Positions 25,544 through 34,748 are shown, counted from the stretch's first letter. The stretch is DNA of 64,000 nucleotides from Marinimicrobium sp. C6131 (GCF_026153455.1 NZ_CP110629.1:930001-994000), one strand, 5' to 3'. The notes: generated by a model from the letters alone, not told the origin. Translations and numbers: made by a program.

Positions 25544-26329
25544 GTGAACGAACTGGTATTGAGCGAACAACAACTGATGCAATTTATCGGTCAATACCTC
25601 TGGCCGATGCTGCGCATTGGTGGCCTCTTCCTCGCCATGCCCGTCATCGGCGCCCAGACCGTCACCGCAAGAGTACGCATCGTCCTCACCGCCTTCGTCA
25701 CCCTGCTGGTCGCGCCACTACTACCGCCACCACCCGACATCGACCTCGTCTCCCTACAGGCCATGACCATCGTCGCCAGAGAACTGCTCATCGGCATCGC
25801 CATGGGCTTCATGCTCCAGGTCTTCCTGCACATCTTCATACTGGCTGGCGAACTCATGGCCATGAAAATGGGCCTCGGCTTCGCCGCCATGAACGACCCA
25901 TCCACCGGTGTATCCACCACCGTACTGTCCCAATTCTACCTGCTGCTCGCGACCCTGTTGTTCCTGAGTTACAACGGCCACCTCATCATCATCGGCATGC
26001 TCGTGGACAGCTTCCAGAGCCTGCCCATCGGCGGCAGCGGCCTGGGTCCGGGCGCCTTTGCCACCATCGCCGGCATGGGCACCTGGCTGTTCAGCGCCGC
26101 CCTGGTGATCACCTTGCCGGTATTCACCGCTGTCATGATCATCAATATGGCCTTCGGCGCCATGAACCGCTCCGCACCGCAGATGAACGTATTCACCGTC
26201 GGCTTTCCCATGACCCTCATCTTTGGCATCCTGGTCATGTGGTTCGCCTTGCCCGCATTGCTTCCCGTGTTCGAAGTCTTCACCCAGGAAGCCTTTGAAC
26301 GGGTTCGACTGGTAATAGGACTGCCCTGA
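25544..26329 (+). CDS. fliR: Flagellar export gate protein FliR
   Basis: About 261 residues from the GTG at 25544 (VNELVLSEQQLMQFIGQYLWPMLR); upstream in-frame ATG codons lie inside the palindromic repeat and encode unrelated sequence. Six or so membrane segments; signatures GLFLAMPVIGAQTVTARVRI and LQVFLHIFILAGELMAMKMGLGFAAMNDP. Role: FliPQR gate. The SD is unclear, as the best GGAG is 14 bases upstream. Stop overlaps flhB start (TGATGG). Confidence 0.93.
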   Translation: MNELVLSEQQLMQFIGQYLWPMLRIGGLFLAMPVIGAQTVTARVRIVLTAFVTLLVAPLLPPPPDIDLVSLQAMTIVARELLIGIAMGFMLQVFLHIFILAGELMAMKMGLGFAAMNDPSTGVSTTVLSQFYLLLATLLFLSYNGHLIIIGMLVDSFQSLPIGGSGLGPGAFATIAGMGTWLFSAALVITLPVFTAVMIINMAFGAMNRSAPQMNVFTVGFPMTLIFGILVMWFALPALLPVFEVFTQEAFERVRLVIGLP

Positions 26330-27465
26330 TGGCCGAAGAAAACGACAGCAGTCAGGAAAAAACAGAAGAGCCCACGACGCGAAAACAGGAAAAGGCGCGC
26401 GAGGAGGGGCAGATTCCCCGATCCCGGGAACTGACCACCACCTTCATATTGCTTGCCGGTACCGTTGGCCTGCTGCTGTTCGGCCCGTTTATGGCCGGCA
26501 AGTTGGCCGGCATCCTCAAATTCAACTTCACCCTGGATCGTGAGGTGGTGTTCAACACCGACGCGATGATCGAGCATCTCAGCGCGTCCCTGTACCAGGG
26601 AACCCTGAGCATGATGCCGGTGTTCGCCTTGCTTCTGGTGGCCTCCATCGCCGGCCCCATTGGTCTGGGTGGCTGGCTGTTCAGCAGCAAATCCATGGCC
26701 CCCAAGGCCAGCCGAATGAATCCTCTCGCCGGTCTGAAGCGGATGTTTGCACTCAAGGCCCTGATGGAATTGGCCAAGGCGCTCGGCAAAGTCATTCTGA
26801 TCATGGCGGTAGCCGTCGGACTGCTGGTGGTGCAGCAGCAGGACATGTTGCGGCTGTCGGATCAGGAGCCTTTGACGGCGATCAAAAACTCGGTGTGGCT
26901 GAGCGCGGTCGGCGCCATCGCCCTGGCGGCGGTCACCATCGCCATCGCGGCCATTGATATCCCGTTCCAGATTTTTGAGAACAAGAAGAAGTTGAAAATG
27001 TCCCGTCAGGAAGTCAAGGATGAGATGAAGGACACCGAAGGTAAGCCGGAGGTCAAGAGTAAAATCCGGCAGTTACAACGGGAAATGGCCCAGCGCCGTA
27101 TGATGTCGGAAGTCCCCAAGGCGGACGTGGTTATCACCAACCCCACGCACTATTCGGTGGCTTTGAAATACGACCCGGATACCATGGCGACGCCGATTCT
27201 GGTAGCCAAGGGGGCGGATCAGACGGCGCTGAAAATCCGGGAGATCGCGCGGGCGCACAATATCGACATCATGGAATCTCCCGCACTGACCCGGGCGATT
27301 TACCACACCACGGAAATCGATCAGGAAGTCCCGGCGGATCTGTACATGGCCGTTGCCCAGGTATTGGCCTATGTCTTCCAGCTACGCAATTTCCGCAAGG
27401 GCCGCGGCGAAAAACCCGCCTACCCAAGAAACATCCAAGTCCCCCGCGATATGCGCTTCGATTAG
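26329..27465 (+). CDS. flhB: Flagellar export switch protein FlhB
   Basis: 378 residues. Charged N-terminus, four membrane segments, cytoplasmic domain with autocleavage site N271-P-T-H (VVITNPTHYSVALKYD). Role: export gate component that switches substrate class after FliK signals hook completion. ATG overlaps the fliR stop. A 498-bp repeat-rich gap follows. Confidence 0.97.
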   Translation: MAEENDSSQEKTEEPTTRKQEKAREEGQIPRSRELTTTFILLAGTVGLLLFGPFMAGKLAGILKFNFTLDREVVFNTDAMIEHLSASLYQGTLSMMPVFALLLVASIAGPIGLGGWLFSSKSMAPKASRMNPLAGLKRMFALKALMELAKALGKVILIMAVAVGLLVVQQQDMLRLSDQEPLTAIKNSVWLSAVGAIALAAVTIAIAAIDIPFQIFENKKKLKMSRQEVKDEMKDTEGKPEVKSKIRQLQREMAQRRMMSEVPKADVVITNPTHYSVALKYDPDTMATPILVAKGADQTALKIREIARAHNIDIMESPALTRAIYHTTEIDQEVPADLYMAVAQVLAYVFQLRNFRKGRGEKPAYPRNIQVPRDMRFD

Positions 27466-27484
27466 CGTTCCTTTTACTTGGAGC

Positions 27485-27606
27485 GTCCGGCGGCTACGGG
27501 GTGATGCAAGGCGTAGGGTGGCATAAGACCAAAGGCCGTCATCCACCGTTCTGTCGCGGTTTGTCTTGCGGTGGTGGGGGAGCTTCGTAGGGAATCCGGC
27601 GGCTAC
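27485..27606. other. Start of flhB-flhA intergenic repeat region
   Basis: No gene. GTCCGGCGGCTACGGGGT (27485-27502) occurs again at 27595-27611 as the outer arm of copy A and as its reverse complement at 27845-27862 behind copy B. The middle of the stretch holds nothing I recognise. Confidence 0.5.
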
Positions 27607-27697
27607 GGGGTATAGCCATTGGAGACCCGCCGTGAATACATCCCTGTAGGCTTCTCGTCGGCTCCCTGCCTCCGAGAGTCTCCAATGGCTATACCCC
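27607..27697 (-). repeat. Structured palindromic repeat, copy A
   Basis: Perfect 20-bp arms (27607-27626 and 27678-27697). Core at 27624-27653 on the minus strand: AAGCCTACAGGGATGTATTC and then ACGGCG; TAC/GTA stem around AGGGAT. Inner hairpin near 27654-27677. Opposite orientation to the adjacent copy B. Confidence 0.8.
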
Positions 27698-27758
27698 GCA
27701 TCCGCCTCAGTGCCAGTCGAATACCATGGTTGGTGGAATTTCACTCGGAGGCGGATGC
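27698..27758. repeat. Hairpin linking copies A and B
   Basis: GCATCCGCCTCAGTG at 27698-27712 and its near-complement CACTCGGAGGCGGATGC at 27742-27758 form a third stem between the two repeat copies. Confidence 0.6.
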
Positions 27759-27849
27759 GGGGTGAAGCCTTCCGGGACCGTGGAGCGGGGGACCCGCGAT
27801 GCGAGCCCCCAGGGATGGGTTTACGGCGTGTCCCGGAAGGCTTCACCCC
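27759..27849 (+). repeat. Structured palindromic repeat, copy B
   Basis: Perfect 20-bp arms (27759-27778 and 27830-27849), inner hairpin GCGGG/CCCGC near 27785-27797, conserved core 27803-27832 beginning GAGCCCCCAGGGATGGG and ending TTTACGGCGTGTC. CCC/GGG stem around AGGGAT. Confidence 0.85.
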
Positions 27850-27905
27850 GTAGCCGCCGGACTCTCAGATAACCACCAACACCGATGAAGCCAAACCCCT
27901 CCAAT

Positions 27906-27920
27906 TGGTACGCTTCTTGC
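27906..27920 (+). promoter_or_regulatory. Sigma-54 promoter of flhA operon
   Basis: TGGTACGCTTCTTGC with correct -24/-12 spacing, 43 bases before the flhA start and just after the repeat array, so flhA-flhF-flhG-fliA can be transcribed independently of flhB. Confidence 0.8.
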
Positions 27921-27963
27921 GATACGACGGTCAACTAACGAAACCGTCAAAAAAGCGACCTAC

Positions 27964-30186
27964 ATGGCACTTCCCAGCTTCAGCCAACTGAATAACATCG
28001 ACCGCCGCGCCGCCTTCAATCATATTCGCGGACTCGGTCGCGGCAACATCGGCATCCCCGTACTGCTGCTTATGCTGCTGGGCATGATGATCCTGCCGGT
28101 GCCGCCGATACTGCTCGACGCCTTCTTCTCCTTCAATATCGCCCTGTCCATCGTCGTGCTATTGGTTGGCGTGTACGCCATGCGCCCGCTGGACTTCGCG
28201 GTCTTCCCCACCATTCTGCTGGTTGCGACCCTCTTGCGTCTGGCCCTGAATGTCGCCTCCACCCGTGTGGTACTGCTCAATGGCCATGAGGGCGGCGATG
28301 CCGCCGGTAAAGTGATCGAGGCGTTTGGTGAAGTGGTCATCGGCGGCAACTACGCCGTGGGTCTGGTGGTGTTCCTGATCCTGATGATCATCAATTTTGT
28401 CGTGGTGACCAAAGGGGCAGGGCGGATCTCGGAAGTGAGTGCCCGGTTTACCCTGGACGCCATGCCCGGCAAACAGATGGCCATTGACGCCGACCTGAAC
28501 GCCGGGCTGATCGACCAGGACGAGGCGCGTACCCGCCGTAAAGAAGTCGCCAGTGAGGCGGACTTCTACGGGGCCATGGACGGTGCCAGCAAATTCGTGC
28601 GCGGCGACGCCATCGCCGGCATCCTGATTCTGGTGATCAACATTATCGGTGGCTTGGGGATCGGGATGATTCAGCATGACCTGGACTTTTCCACGGCGTT
28701 GGAGAATTACATTCTGCTGACCATTGGTGACGGTCTGGTCGCCCAGATTCCATCGCTGTTGCTGTCGACCTCCGCCGCCATCCTGGTGACCCGGGTCAAC
28801 AGTTCCGAGGATATGCGTGAGCAGATCATGGGGCAGATGTTCGCGACCCCCAAGGCCTTGGCCATCGCCTCGGGCGTTCTCTTGCTGATGGGCTCCATCC
28901 CCGGCATGCCCCACGTGGCGTTCCTTGGCCTGGGTCTGCTCTGCGGCGCCCTGGCGTACTTCATTCACTGGCGCAGCCTGCAACCCCAGGCGGTCGATGA
29001 CGATGAGTACCGGCCCGCCGGCGGGCGCCCATCGGGTTCTGGCGGTAGTGGGCCGACGGTCACACCCTCGGCGCCGAACCCCGGACAGGCGTCACTGCCG
29101 CCCGCCAAAGAATCGGCGGAGCTGGATTGGGATGATGTCCAACCGGTGGACATCATTGGGCTGGAAGTCGGGTATCGCCTGATTCCGCTGGTGGACCGGG
29201 GGCAGGGGGGAGAGCTGCTCGGCCGGATCAAGGGGGTACGTCGCAAACTGTCCCAGGAGATGGGTTTCCTGATTCCCTCCGTGCACATTCGCGATAACCT
29301 GGACCTGCTGCCGAACAAATACCGGATCAGCCTGATGGGGGTTTCGTTGGCCGAGGCGGAGGTCTACCCGGATCGGGAAATGGCCATCAATCCCGGTCAG
29401 GTGTTCGGTGAGCTGGATGGCACCAAAACCAAAGATCCGGCGTTTGGCCTTGACGCCGTCTGGATTGACGCCAGCCAGAAAGAGAAGGCCCAGACACTGG
29501 GTTATACCGTGGTGGATGCCAGTACCGTAGTGGCGACCCATCTGAATCAGATCCTGCAAAAGCACACCTGGGAGCTGCTCGGTCACGAGGATGTCCAGAA
29601 GCTGCTGGATATGCTCGCGAAAAACTCGCCCAAACTGGTCGAGGAACTGGTGCCCAATACCATCAGCCTGAATGTGCTGCTCAAGGTGTTGCAGAACCTG
29701 TTGCGCGAGCGGGTGCCGATTCGGGATATGCGGTCGATTGCCGAAGCATTGGCGGCCAACGGCAGCAAGAGTCAAGATCCCGCCGCTTTGACCAATGTGG
29801 CCCGGGTCGCCCTGTCGCGCCAGATCGTCCAGAACATCGTAGGGTCGGACGTTGAGCTGCCGGTGATCACCCTTGAGCCAGAGTTGGAACAGTTGTTGCT
29901 AAATACCCTTCAGCAGGCACAAAAATCTGGCGCTGATGACAGCGCCTTTATTGAGCCGAGTCTGGCGGAACGACTTCAGAGGTCGCTGATGGAGGCCGCT
30001 CAGAAGCAGGAGGTGGCCGGCAAGCCACTGATCCTGCTGGTAGCGGCGCCACTGCGCAATATGCTGGCACGGTTCGCGCGCAATAGCGTTCCGGATATGA
30101 ATGTCCTGGCGTACACCGAAGTGCCGGAGAATAAGCAGATTTCCATTGACGCCACAGTGGGGGCCGGTCAGAGCAACAACCGGTAA
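27964..30186 (+). CDS. flhA: Flagellar export apparatus protein FlhA
   Basis: 740 residues. N-terminal half with eight membrane segments and the FHIPEP signature (ATLLRLALNVASTRVVLLNG; GRISEVSARFTLDAMPGKQMAIDADLNAG), C-terminal cytoplasmic ring domain (LPVITLEPELEQLLLNTLQ, LLVAAPLRNMLARFA). Role: nonameric export gate that uses the proton-motive force and docks chaperone-substrate pairs. The linker near 340-385 is Pro/Gly-rich. Confidence 0.97.
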   Translation: MALPSFSQLNNIDRRAAFNHIRGLGRGNIGIPVLLLMLLGMMILPVPPILLDAFFSFNIALSIVVLLVGVYAMRPLDFAVFPTILLVATLLRLALNVASTRVVLLNGHEGGDAAGKVIEAFGEVVIGGNYAVGLVVFLILMIINFVVVTKGAGRISEVSARFTLDAMPGKQMAIDADLNAGLIDQDEARTRRKEVASEADFYGAMDGASKFVRGDAIAGILILVINIIGGLGIGMIQHDLDFSTALENYILLTIGDGLVAQIPSLLLSTSAAILVTRVNSSEDMREQIMGQMFATPKALAIASGVLLLMGSIPGMPHVAFLGLGLLCGALAYFIHWRSLQPQAVDDDEYRPAGGRPSGSGGSGPTVTPSAPNPGQASLPPAKESAELDWDDVQPVDIIGLEVGYRLIPLVDRGQGGELLGRIKGVRRKLSQEMGFLIPSVHIRDNLDLLPNKYRISLMGVSLAEAEVYPDREMAINPGQVFGELDGTKTKDPAFGLDAVWIDASQKEKAQTLGYTVVDASTVVATHLNQILQKHTWELLGHEDVQKLLDMLAKNSPKLVEELVPNTISLNVLLKVLQNLLRERVPIRDMRSIAEALAANGSKSQDPAALTNVARVALSRQIVQNIVGSDVELPVITLEPELEQLLLNTLQQAQKSGADDSAFIEPSLAERLQRSLMEAAQKQEVAGKPLILLVAAPLRNMLARFARNSVPDMNVLAYTEVPENKQISIDATVGAGQSNNR

Positions 30187-30268
30187 CCCGGGAGCAGGGC
30201 GCCGGGGTTTGAGAGTTCAAGCCCGACTTTAATGACGGAAGGCCCGTTTTTTGACGAGGAGTACAACG

Positions 30269-31708
30269 ATGCAGGTCAAACGGTTTCTCGCGGCGGATAT
30301 GCGACGTGCCCTGGAAATGGTTCGTCAGGAACTGGGGCCCGATGCGGTCATACTGTCCAGTAACCGCACGAAAGATGGTGTGGAGCTGCTGACCACCCAG
30401 GCCTCGGCGCCCCTGGCGGAAGCGCCTCAGAGGACAGATTCTGTATCGAACGCCGAGCCCGACGGGTCGCGTGTGACCGTGCGAGCGTCGGAAAGTGGTC
30501 AGGAACGGGCCGAGGCGATAGAGCGCGCCCGTCAGCGGCAGTTGGCCCAGCGTGAGCTGGATGCGTCGGCACGCGAGTTCCTGCAGCCAAATCAGCGCGT
30601 CAACGCCGGAATTCGCGTGCAGCGATCTCTGCTCGAAGCGGGCGGGGCGGCAATGGATTCTGTGACGCCAGACAGGCCGGCGGCCAATCGCTCCCGGGGA
30701 GCCGGCTTTGTCAGTGCCGCCGAGCGCTATCCGCTGAGAGATGACGAATCGACGGCGGGGCCATCGGGCTCAACGGCGACGAGCGATCCACGTCTGGACA
30801 CACTGCAGGCCGAGTTGGCTGAAATGCGCTATCTGCTTGAAGAACAGCTCTCGCAGATGCTCGGTCCGCGCCCGACCTCCCGGGCGCCCGGGCTGGCAAG
30901 TATTGGTCGTCGTCTCGAGCGAATGGGATTGCCGCCGGAGGTGTCGGAGGCCCTTCTCAACGACACCTCCTCCGACCAACCGCTGGCGCAAGCCTGGACC
31001 GGCGCGCTGGCGCAGTTGGCCCGCAAGCTGCCCGCAGATGGCGGGGACCCGGTGTCCCGCGGCGGTGTCTATGCGCTGGTCGGACCGACCGGTGCCGGCA
31101 AAACCACAACCATCGGCAAGCTCGCGGCCCGTTACGTCATGGCCCACGGTGCCCGGGACGTGGCGTTGGTTACCCTTGATACCCACCGTATCGGAGGCCA
31201 TGATCAGCTTCGCTCACTGGCACGTATCCTCGGTGTAACCCTCCGGGTGGTCGACGATCAGGCCAGTCTTGAGTCCGTGCTGTACAGTCTGCGCCGCCAC
31301 CGCCTGGTCCTGATTGATACCGCGGGTTTCCGGCAGGGTGACCCCCGCCTCACGGAGCAGCTCGAAACGCTCAATCGGCTGCCCCAGGTCCAGTCATTGA
31401 TGGTGTTGCCCAGTACCAGTCAGGCCGCCATGCTGAAGGCCTCGTTGCACGCGTACGGGCAGGGGCTGTCGGGCTGCATTCTCAGTAAACTGGACGAAAG
31501 TGCCAGTCTCGGTGAGGCGCTGGGCGTGGTCATGCAGGCCGGTGCGCCGATCGTCTATACTACCCACGGTCAGGATATCCCCCGGGATATCGAGATCGCA
31601 CGCCCGCACCAGCTGGTGACCCGGGCGGCCAGTCTGGTCAGTCGGCGAGACGACGCCGCGCGCCGCACCCGCAACACAACGGCTGCAGCGGCCACCCGGG
31701 CCCTATAA
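30269..31708 (+). CDS. flhF: Polar flagellum GTPase FlhF
   Basis: 479 residues from the ATG preceded by GAGGAG and 7 bases; a TTG 18 bases upstream lies before the SD and is rejected. Variable basic N-terminal domain, then an SRP-type NG GTPase: GPTGAGKTTTIGKLAARY, LVTLDTHRIGGHDQL, IDTAGFRQGD, LSKLDES. Role: marks the old pole and recruits early flagellar parts (FliF); its GTPase is stimulated by FlhG. Confidence 0.95.
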   Translation: MQVKRFLAADMRRALEMVRQELGPDAVILSSNRTKDGVELLTTQASAPLAEAPQRTDSVSNAEPDGSRVTVRASESGQERAEAIERARQRQLAQRELDASAREFLQPNQRVNAGIRVQRSLLEAGGAAMDSVTPDRPAANRSRGAGFVSAAERYPLRDDESTAGPSGSTATSDPRLDTLQAELAEMRYLLEEQLSQMLGPRPTSRAPGLASIGRRLERMGLPPEVSEALLNDTSSDQPLAQAWTGALAQLARKLPADGGDPVSRGGVYALVGPTGAGKTTTIGKLAARYVMAHGARDVALVTLDTHRIGGHDQLRSLARILGVTLRVVDDQASLESVLYSLRRHRLVLIDTAGFRQGDPRLTEQLETLNRLPQVQSLMVLPSTSQAAMLKASLHAYGQGLSGCILSKLDESASLGEALGVVMQAGAPIVYTTHGQDIPRDIEIARPHQLVTRAASLVSRRDDAARRTRNTTAAAATRAL

Positions 31709-31755
31709 TCGACCTTGTCAGGGTCAGTCGCAGAATTCGAGGAGTAGAACGGCAG

Positions 31756-32580
31756 ATGAGTCAAATGCGTCCGGTTCAAGTCATAGCAGTGTCCGGCGGC
31801 AAGGGCGGTGTGGGAAAGAGCAATATTTCCGTCAATCTGAGTATCGCCCTGGCCGAGCTTCGCCGCCGCGTGGTGCTGCTGGATGCGGACCTGGGGCTCG
31901 CCAATGTCGATGTACTGCTCGGCCTCAAAGCGAAGCACACCCTGTCCGATGTCCTCAACGGTGAACTGGGCCTGCGGGATGTACTGGTCAGCGGCCCATC
32001 CGGACTGAAAATCGTTCCGGCCGCTTCGGGGGTTCAGCGCATGACCATGCTGGGTCCCCGGGAGCACGCGGGCCTGATCAATGCGTTCAGTGAGCTGAGT
32101 GATCAGGTGGATGTGCTGGTGGTGGATACCGCTGCGGGCATATCCGATACCGTGGTGAGTTTTGTTCGGGCTGCCAATGAAGTGCTGGTGGTGGTGTGCG
32201 ACGAGCCCTCGTCGATTACCGATGCCTACGCCCTGATCAAGGTGCTCAACCGGGACCACGGTCTGCAGCGCTTCCGGGTGGTGGCGAACATGACCCGCAC
32301 CACCCGTGAAGGACAACTGATGTTCAACAAGTTGAACAGCGTGTGCGAGCGTTTTCTGGATGTTACCCTCCAGTACGTGGGCCACGTTCCTTTCGACGAA
32401 AATGTCCGCAAAGCCGTACAGAAACAAAAGTCACTGCTGGAGTTCGCTCCACAGAGCAAAGCGGCGCAAGCGATTCGTACGCTCGCCAAAGAGGTGGATC
32501 AGTGGCCTCTGCCCAGCGCGCCCACGGGCCGGCTGGAGTTCTTTGTCGAGCGTCTGCTCCAGGTCGCCAACAGTCGCTAG
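31756..32580 (+). CDS. flhG: Flagellar number regulator FlhG/FleN
   Basis: 274 residues. MinD/ParA-type ATPase with deviant Walker A SGGKGGVGKSNISVN, LLDADLGLANVDVLLG and a C-terminal amphipathic helix (LEFFVERLLQVAN). Role: counts flagella by antagonising FleQ and stimulating FlhF. SD CGAGGAG precedes the ATG. fliA follows at 20 bp. Confidence 0.95.
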   Translation: MSQMRPVQVIAVSGGKGGVGKSNISVNLSIALAELRRRVVLLDADLGLANVDVLLGLKAKHTLSDVLNGELGLRDVLVSGPSGLKIVPAASGVQRMTMLGPREHAGLINAFSELSDQVDVLVVDTAAGISDTVVSFVRAANEVLVVVCDEPSSITDAYALIKVLNRDHGLQRFRVVANMTRTTREGQLMFNKLNSVCERFLDVTLQYVGHVPFDENVRKAVQKQKSLLEFAPQSKAAQAIRTLAKEVDQWPLPSAPTGRLEFFVERLLQVANSR

Positions 32581-32600
32581 ATGGTGTGAGGTAGCTGACA

Positions 32601-33347
32601 ATGGCCGCAGCCGATGGATTAGCCATGTACGATAAAACCCGACAACTTGGCAATCAGATCCGGGTTGAAGACTACGCCCCGCTGGTCAAGCGCATTGCCC
32701 ATCATATGATGCTGCGCATGCCCGCCTGTGTGCAGGTTGAAGACCTGATACAGGCCGGAATGATCGGCCTGATTGAGGCCTCCCAGAAGTACGATGCCTC
32801 CAAGGGGGCCAGCTTCGAAACCTACGCCGGCATCCGCATCCGCGGTGCTATCGTGGATGAAATGCGCCGGGGTGATTGGGCGCCTCGCTCCGTTCACCGC
32901 AACGCCCGGCGCATCAGCGAGGCCATTGGCATTGTGGAAGGGCGCACCGGTCGGGATGCCCAGGATGCCGAGGTCGCCGAGCAACTGGGCGTAGAACTGG
33001 ATGATTATTTCGACATGCTGCGCGATGCCAGTGCCAGCCGGTTGTTCAGCTATGAAGAGACCTTTGGCGATGATGATACCAGCCAGCATATGGCCGGTCC
33101 GGGGTCCGAGCACGCCAGTCCCCTGGATGGAATCCAGCGTGCGGCCCTAAAGCAATCCCTTGCGCAGGCGATAACCCAACTGCCGGAGCGGGAAAAACTG
33201 GTGTTGGCGCTGTACTACGATGAAGAGCTCAACCTCAAGGAAATCGGTCAGGTGCTGGGGGTCAGCGAATCCCGGGTCAGCCAGATTCACAGTCAGGCGG
33301 CCCTGCGTCTGAGAACACGACTGGCCGATTGGCAGGGTAATGATTGA
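32601..33347 (+). CDS. fliA: Flagellar sigma factor FliA (sigma-28)
   Basis: 248 residues. Region 2 (YAPLVKRIAHHMMLRMPACVQVEDLIQAGMIGLIEA, FETYAGIRIRGAIVDEMRRGDWAPRSV), region 3 (DAEVAEQLG) and region 4 (LNLKEIGQVLGVSESRVSQIHSQAALRLR). Role: transcribes late flagellar and chemotaxis genes when FlgM is exported. Co-directional after flhG. Confidence 0.96.
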   Translation: MAAADGLAMYDKTRQLGNQIRVEDYAPLVKRIAHHMMLRMPACVQVEDLIQAGMIGLIEASQKYDASKGASFETYAGIRIRGAIVDEMRRGDWAPRSVHRNARRISEAIGIVEGRTGRDAQDAEVAEQLGVELDDYFDMLRDASASRLFSYEETFGDDDTSQHMAGPGSEHASPLDGIQRAALKQSLAQAITQLPEREKLVLALYYDEELNLKEIGQVLGVSESRVSQIHSQAALRLRTRLADWQGND

Positions 33348-33481
33348 CGCATCAAGGGTTTGTGGGTACTTTGCCCGGCCCGGCCTTGCTAGAATATGAA
33401 CATCACCGGTGTGGTGGGCGCCTCAGGGCGCTGCTTCCCATTCTTGAAACCAGACTCCCGCCAGAGTAGACGGAGGTTGCA

Positions 33482-33865
33482 TTGGATAAGAACATGAAAA
33501 TCCTGATTGTCGACGATTTTTCGACAATGCGACGGATTATTAAGAACCTGCTCAGAGACCTGGGGTTCAGCAATACCCATGAGGCTGACGATGGGGTAAC
33601 GGCCTTGCCCATGCTGCGCAGCGGCGACTTTGACTTCCTGGTGACCGATTGGAACATGCCCGGTATGACCGGTATCGACTTGCTGCGTGCAGTGCGTGAG
33701 GACGAGAAGCTGCATGCCCTGCCGGTGCTGATGGTGACCGCTGAAGCCAAGCGCGATCAGATTATTGAAGCCGCCCAGGCCGGCGTGAACGGGTATGTGG
33801 TCAAACCGTTTACCGCGGCTGCGCTCAAGGAAAAGATCGAGAAAATTTTTGAACGCGTTGGTTAA
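33482..33865 (+). CDS. cheY: Chemotaxis response regulator CheY
   Basis: 127 residues from a TTG at 33482, supported by an ideal SD (GGAGG, then 5 bases); the ATG at 33494 would have a 17-base spacing. Acidic D11/D12, phospho-acceptor D56 (VTDWNMPG), T84-region TAEAKRD and K106-type VVKPF. Role: CheY-P binds FliM and CheZ removes the phosphate. First gene of the che set after fliA. Confidence 0.96.
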   Translation: MDKNMKILIVDDFSTMRRIIKNLLRDLGFSNTHEADDGVTALPMLRSGDFDFLVTDWNMPGMTGIDLLRAVREDEKLHALPVLMVTAEAKRDQIIEAAQAGVNGYVVKPFTAAALKEKIEKIFERVG

Positions 33866-33875
33866 ACCACGCGCC

Positions 33876-33897
33876 GCCGGTGCGCTGGCGCACCGGC
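33876..33897. repeat. Perfect palindrome between cheY and cheZ
   Basis: GCCGGTGCGC/GCGCACCGGC, 10-bp stem with a two-base loop, 10 bp after the cheY stop. No U tract, so a transcript-stabilising hairpin is likelier than a terminator. Confidence 0.55.
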
Positions 33898-33920
33898 CAC
33901 AGCGACAATAAGGCTTATTC

Positions 33921-34721
33921 ATGGCTTCAACATCCCAGTTGCATGAAAACGATGAGTTCATTTCCGAGCTGAAAGAGTGCGCCAAGCTGCTGGTCGACAA
34001 ACTTCAGGGGGACCAGTATGAAGAGGCCTCTCAGCTGATTCACGCGATCACCGAAGTGCGCGACCGGCATATTTTCCAGTCTGTCGGGCGTCTGACCCGT
34101 GGCCTGCACGATGCGATTGTCAACTTCAATGTCGACGGTGATCTCAGCTCGGAACCACCGGATATCAAAAACTCCGAAATCCGGGACGCGTCCAACCGCC
34201 TGAATTATGTCATCGACCTGACTCAGCAGGCGGCCGAAAAAACCATGGATATGGTGGACGAGTCGGCCCCTATTGCCACCAATCTCGGGCAGGAAGCCGG
34301 CTCCTTGAGGGAAGAGTGGGCCAGGCTCAAACGTCGGGAAATGAGTCCGGACGAGTTTCGCGAGCTGTACCACCGGATGGATGAGTTTCTCGGGCAAATG
34401 GTCACCGGCACTGAGACCATAGGGCGTAACTTGCAGGAAATTGTCCTCGAACAAGGGTTTCAGGACCTGACCGGCCAGGTGCTCAAGCGGGTGATTGGAC
34501 TGATCAATGACGTCGAACAGGATCTGGTCAGTCTGGTCCGGATTGCGGCTCAGGTGGAAGATGTTACAGGTTTTGTCCCCGATGCCGATAGTGAAGAAGC
34601 GGCAGTGAAAAAACGTCAACTGAGCTCCGGAGAGGGGCCGCAGATGAACGCCAGCGAACGGGCTGACGTGGTATCCAGTCAGGACGAAGTGGACGATTTG
34701 CTGTCGAGCCTGGGTTTTTAA
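33921..34721 (+). CDS. cheZ: CheY-P phosphatase CheZ
   Basis: 266 residues. Long helical hairpin with catalytic region LEQGFQDLTGQVLKRVIGLI and the C-terminal CheY-binding tail SSQDEVDDLLSSLGF. Role: removes phosphate from CheY-P. ATG preceded by AATAAGGCTTATTC. Confidence 0.94.
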   Translation: MASTSQLHENDEFISELKECAKLLVDKLQGDQYEEASQLIHAITEVRDRHIFQSVGRLTRGLHDAIVNFNVDGDLSSEPPDIKNSEIRDASNRLNYVIDLTQQAAEKTMDMVDESAPIATNLGQEAGSLREEWARLKRREMSPDEFRELYHRMDEFLGQMVTGTETIGRNLQEIVLEQGFQDLTGQVLKRVIGLINDVEQDLVSLVRIAAQVEDVTGFVPDADSEEAAVKKRQLSSGEGPQMNASERADVVSSQDEVDDLLSSLGF

Positions 34722-34748
34722 TCCGGGTTGGAACAGGGTTCACCCGCA

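Noticed and set aside
27485..27862. CRISPR array in the flhB-flhA gap
   Set aside because: Repeats are inverted palindromes of differing arms, not direct repeats with regular spacers; no cas genes.
33876..33897. cheY-cheZ palindrome as a terminator
   Set aside because: No U tract and the che genes run on as one operon.
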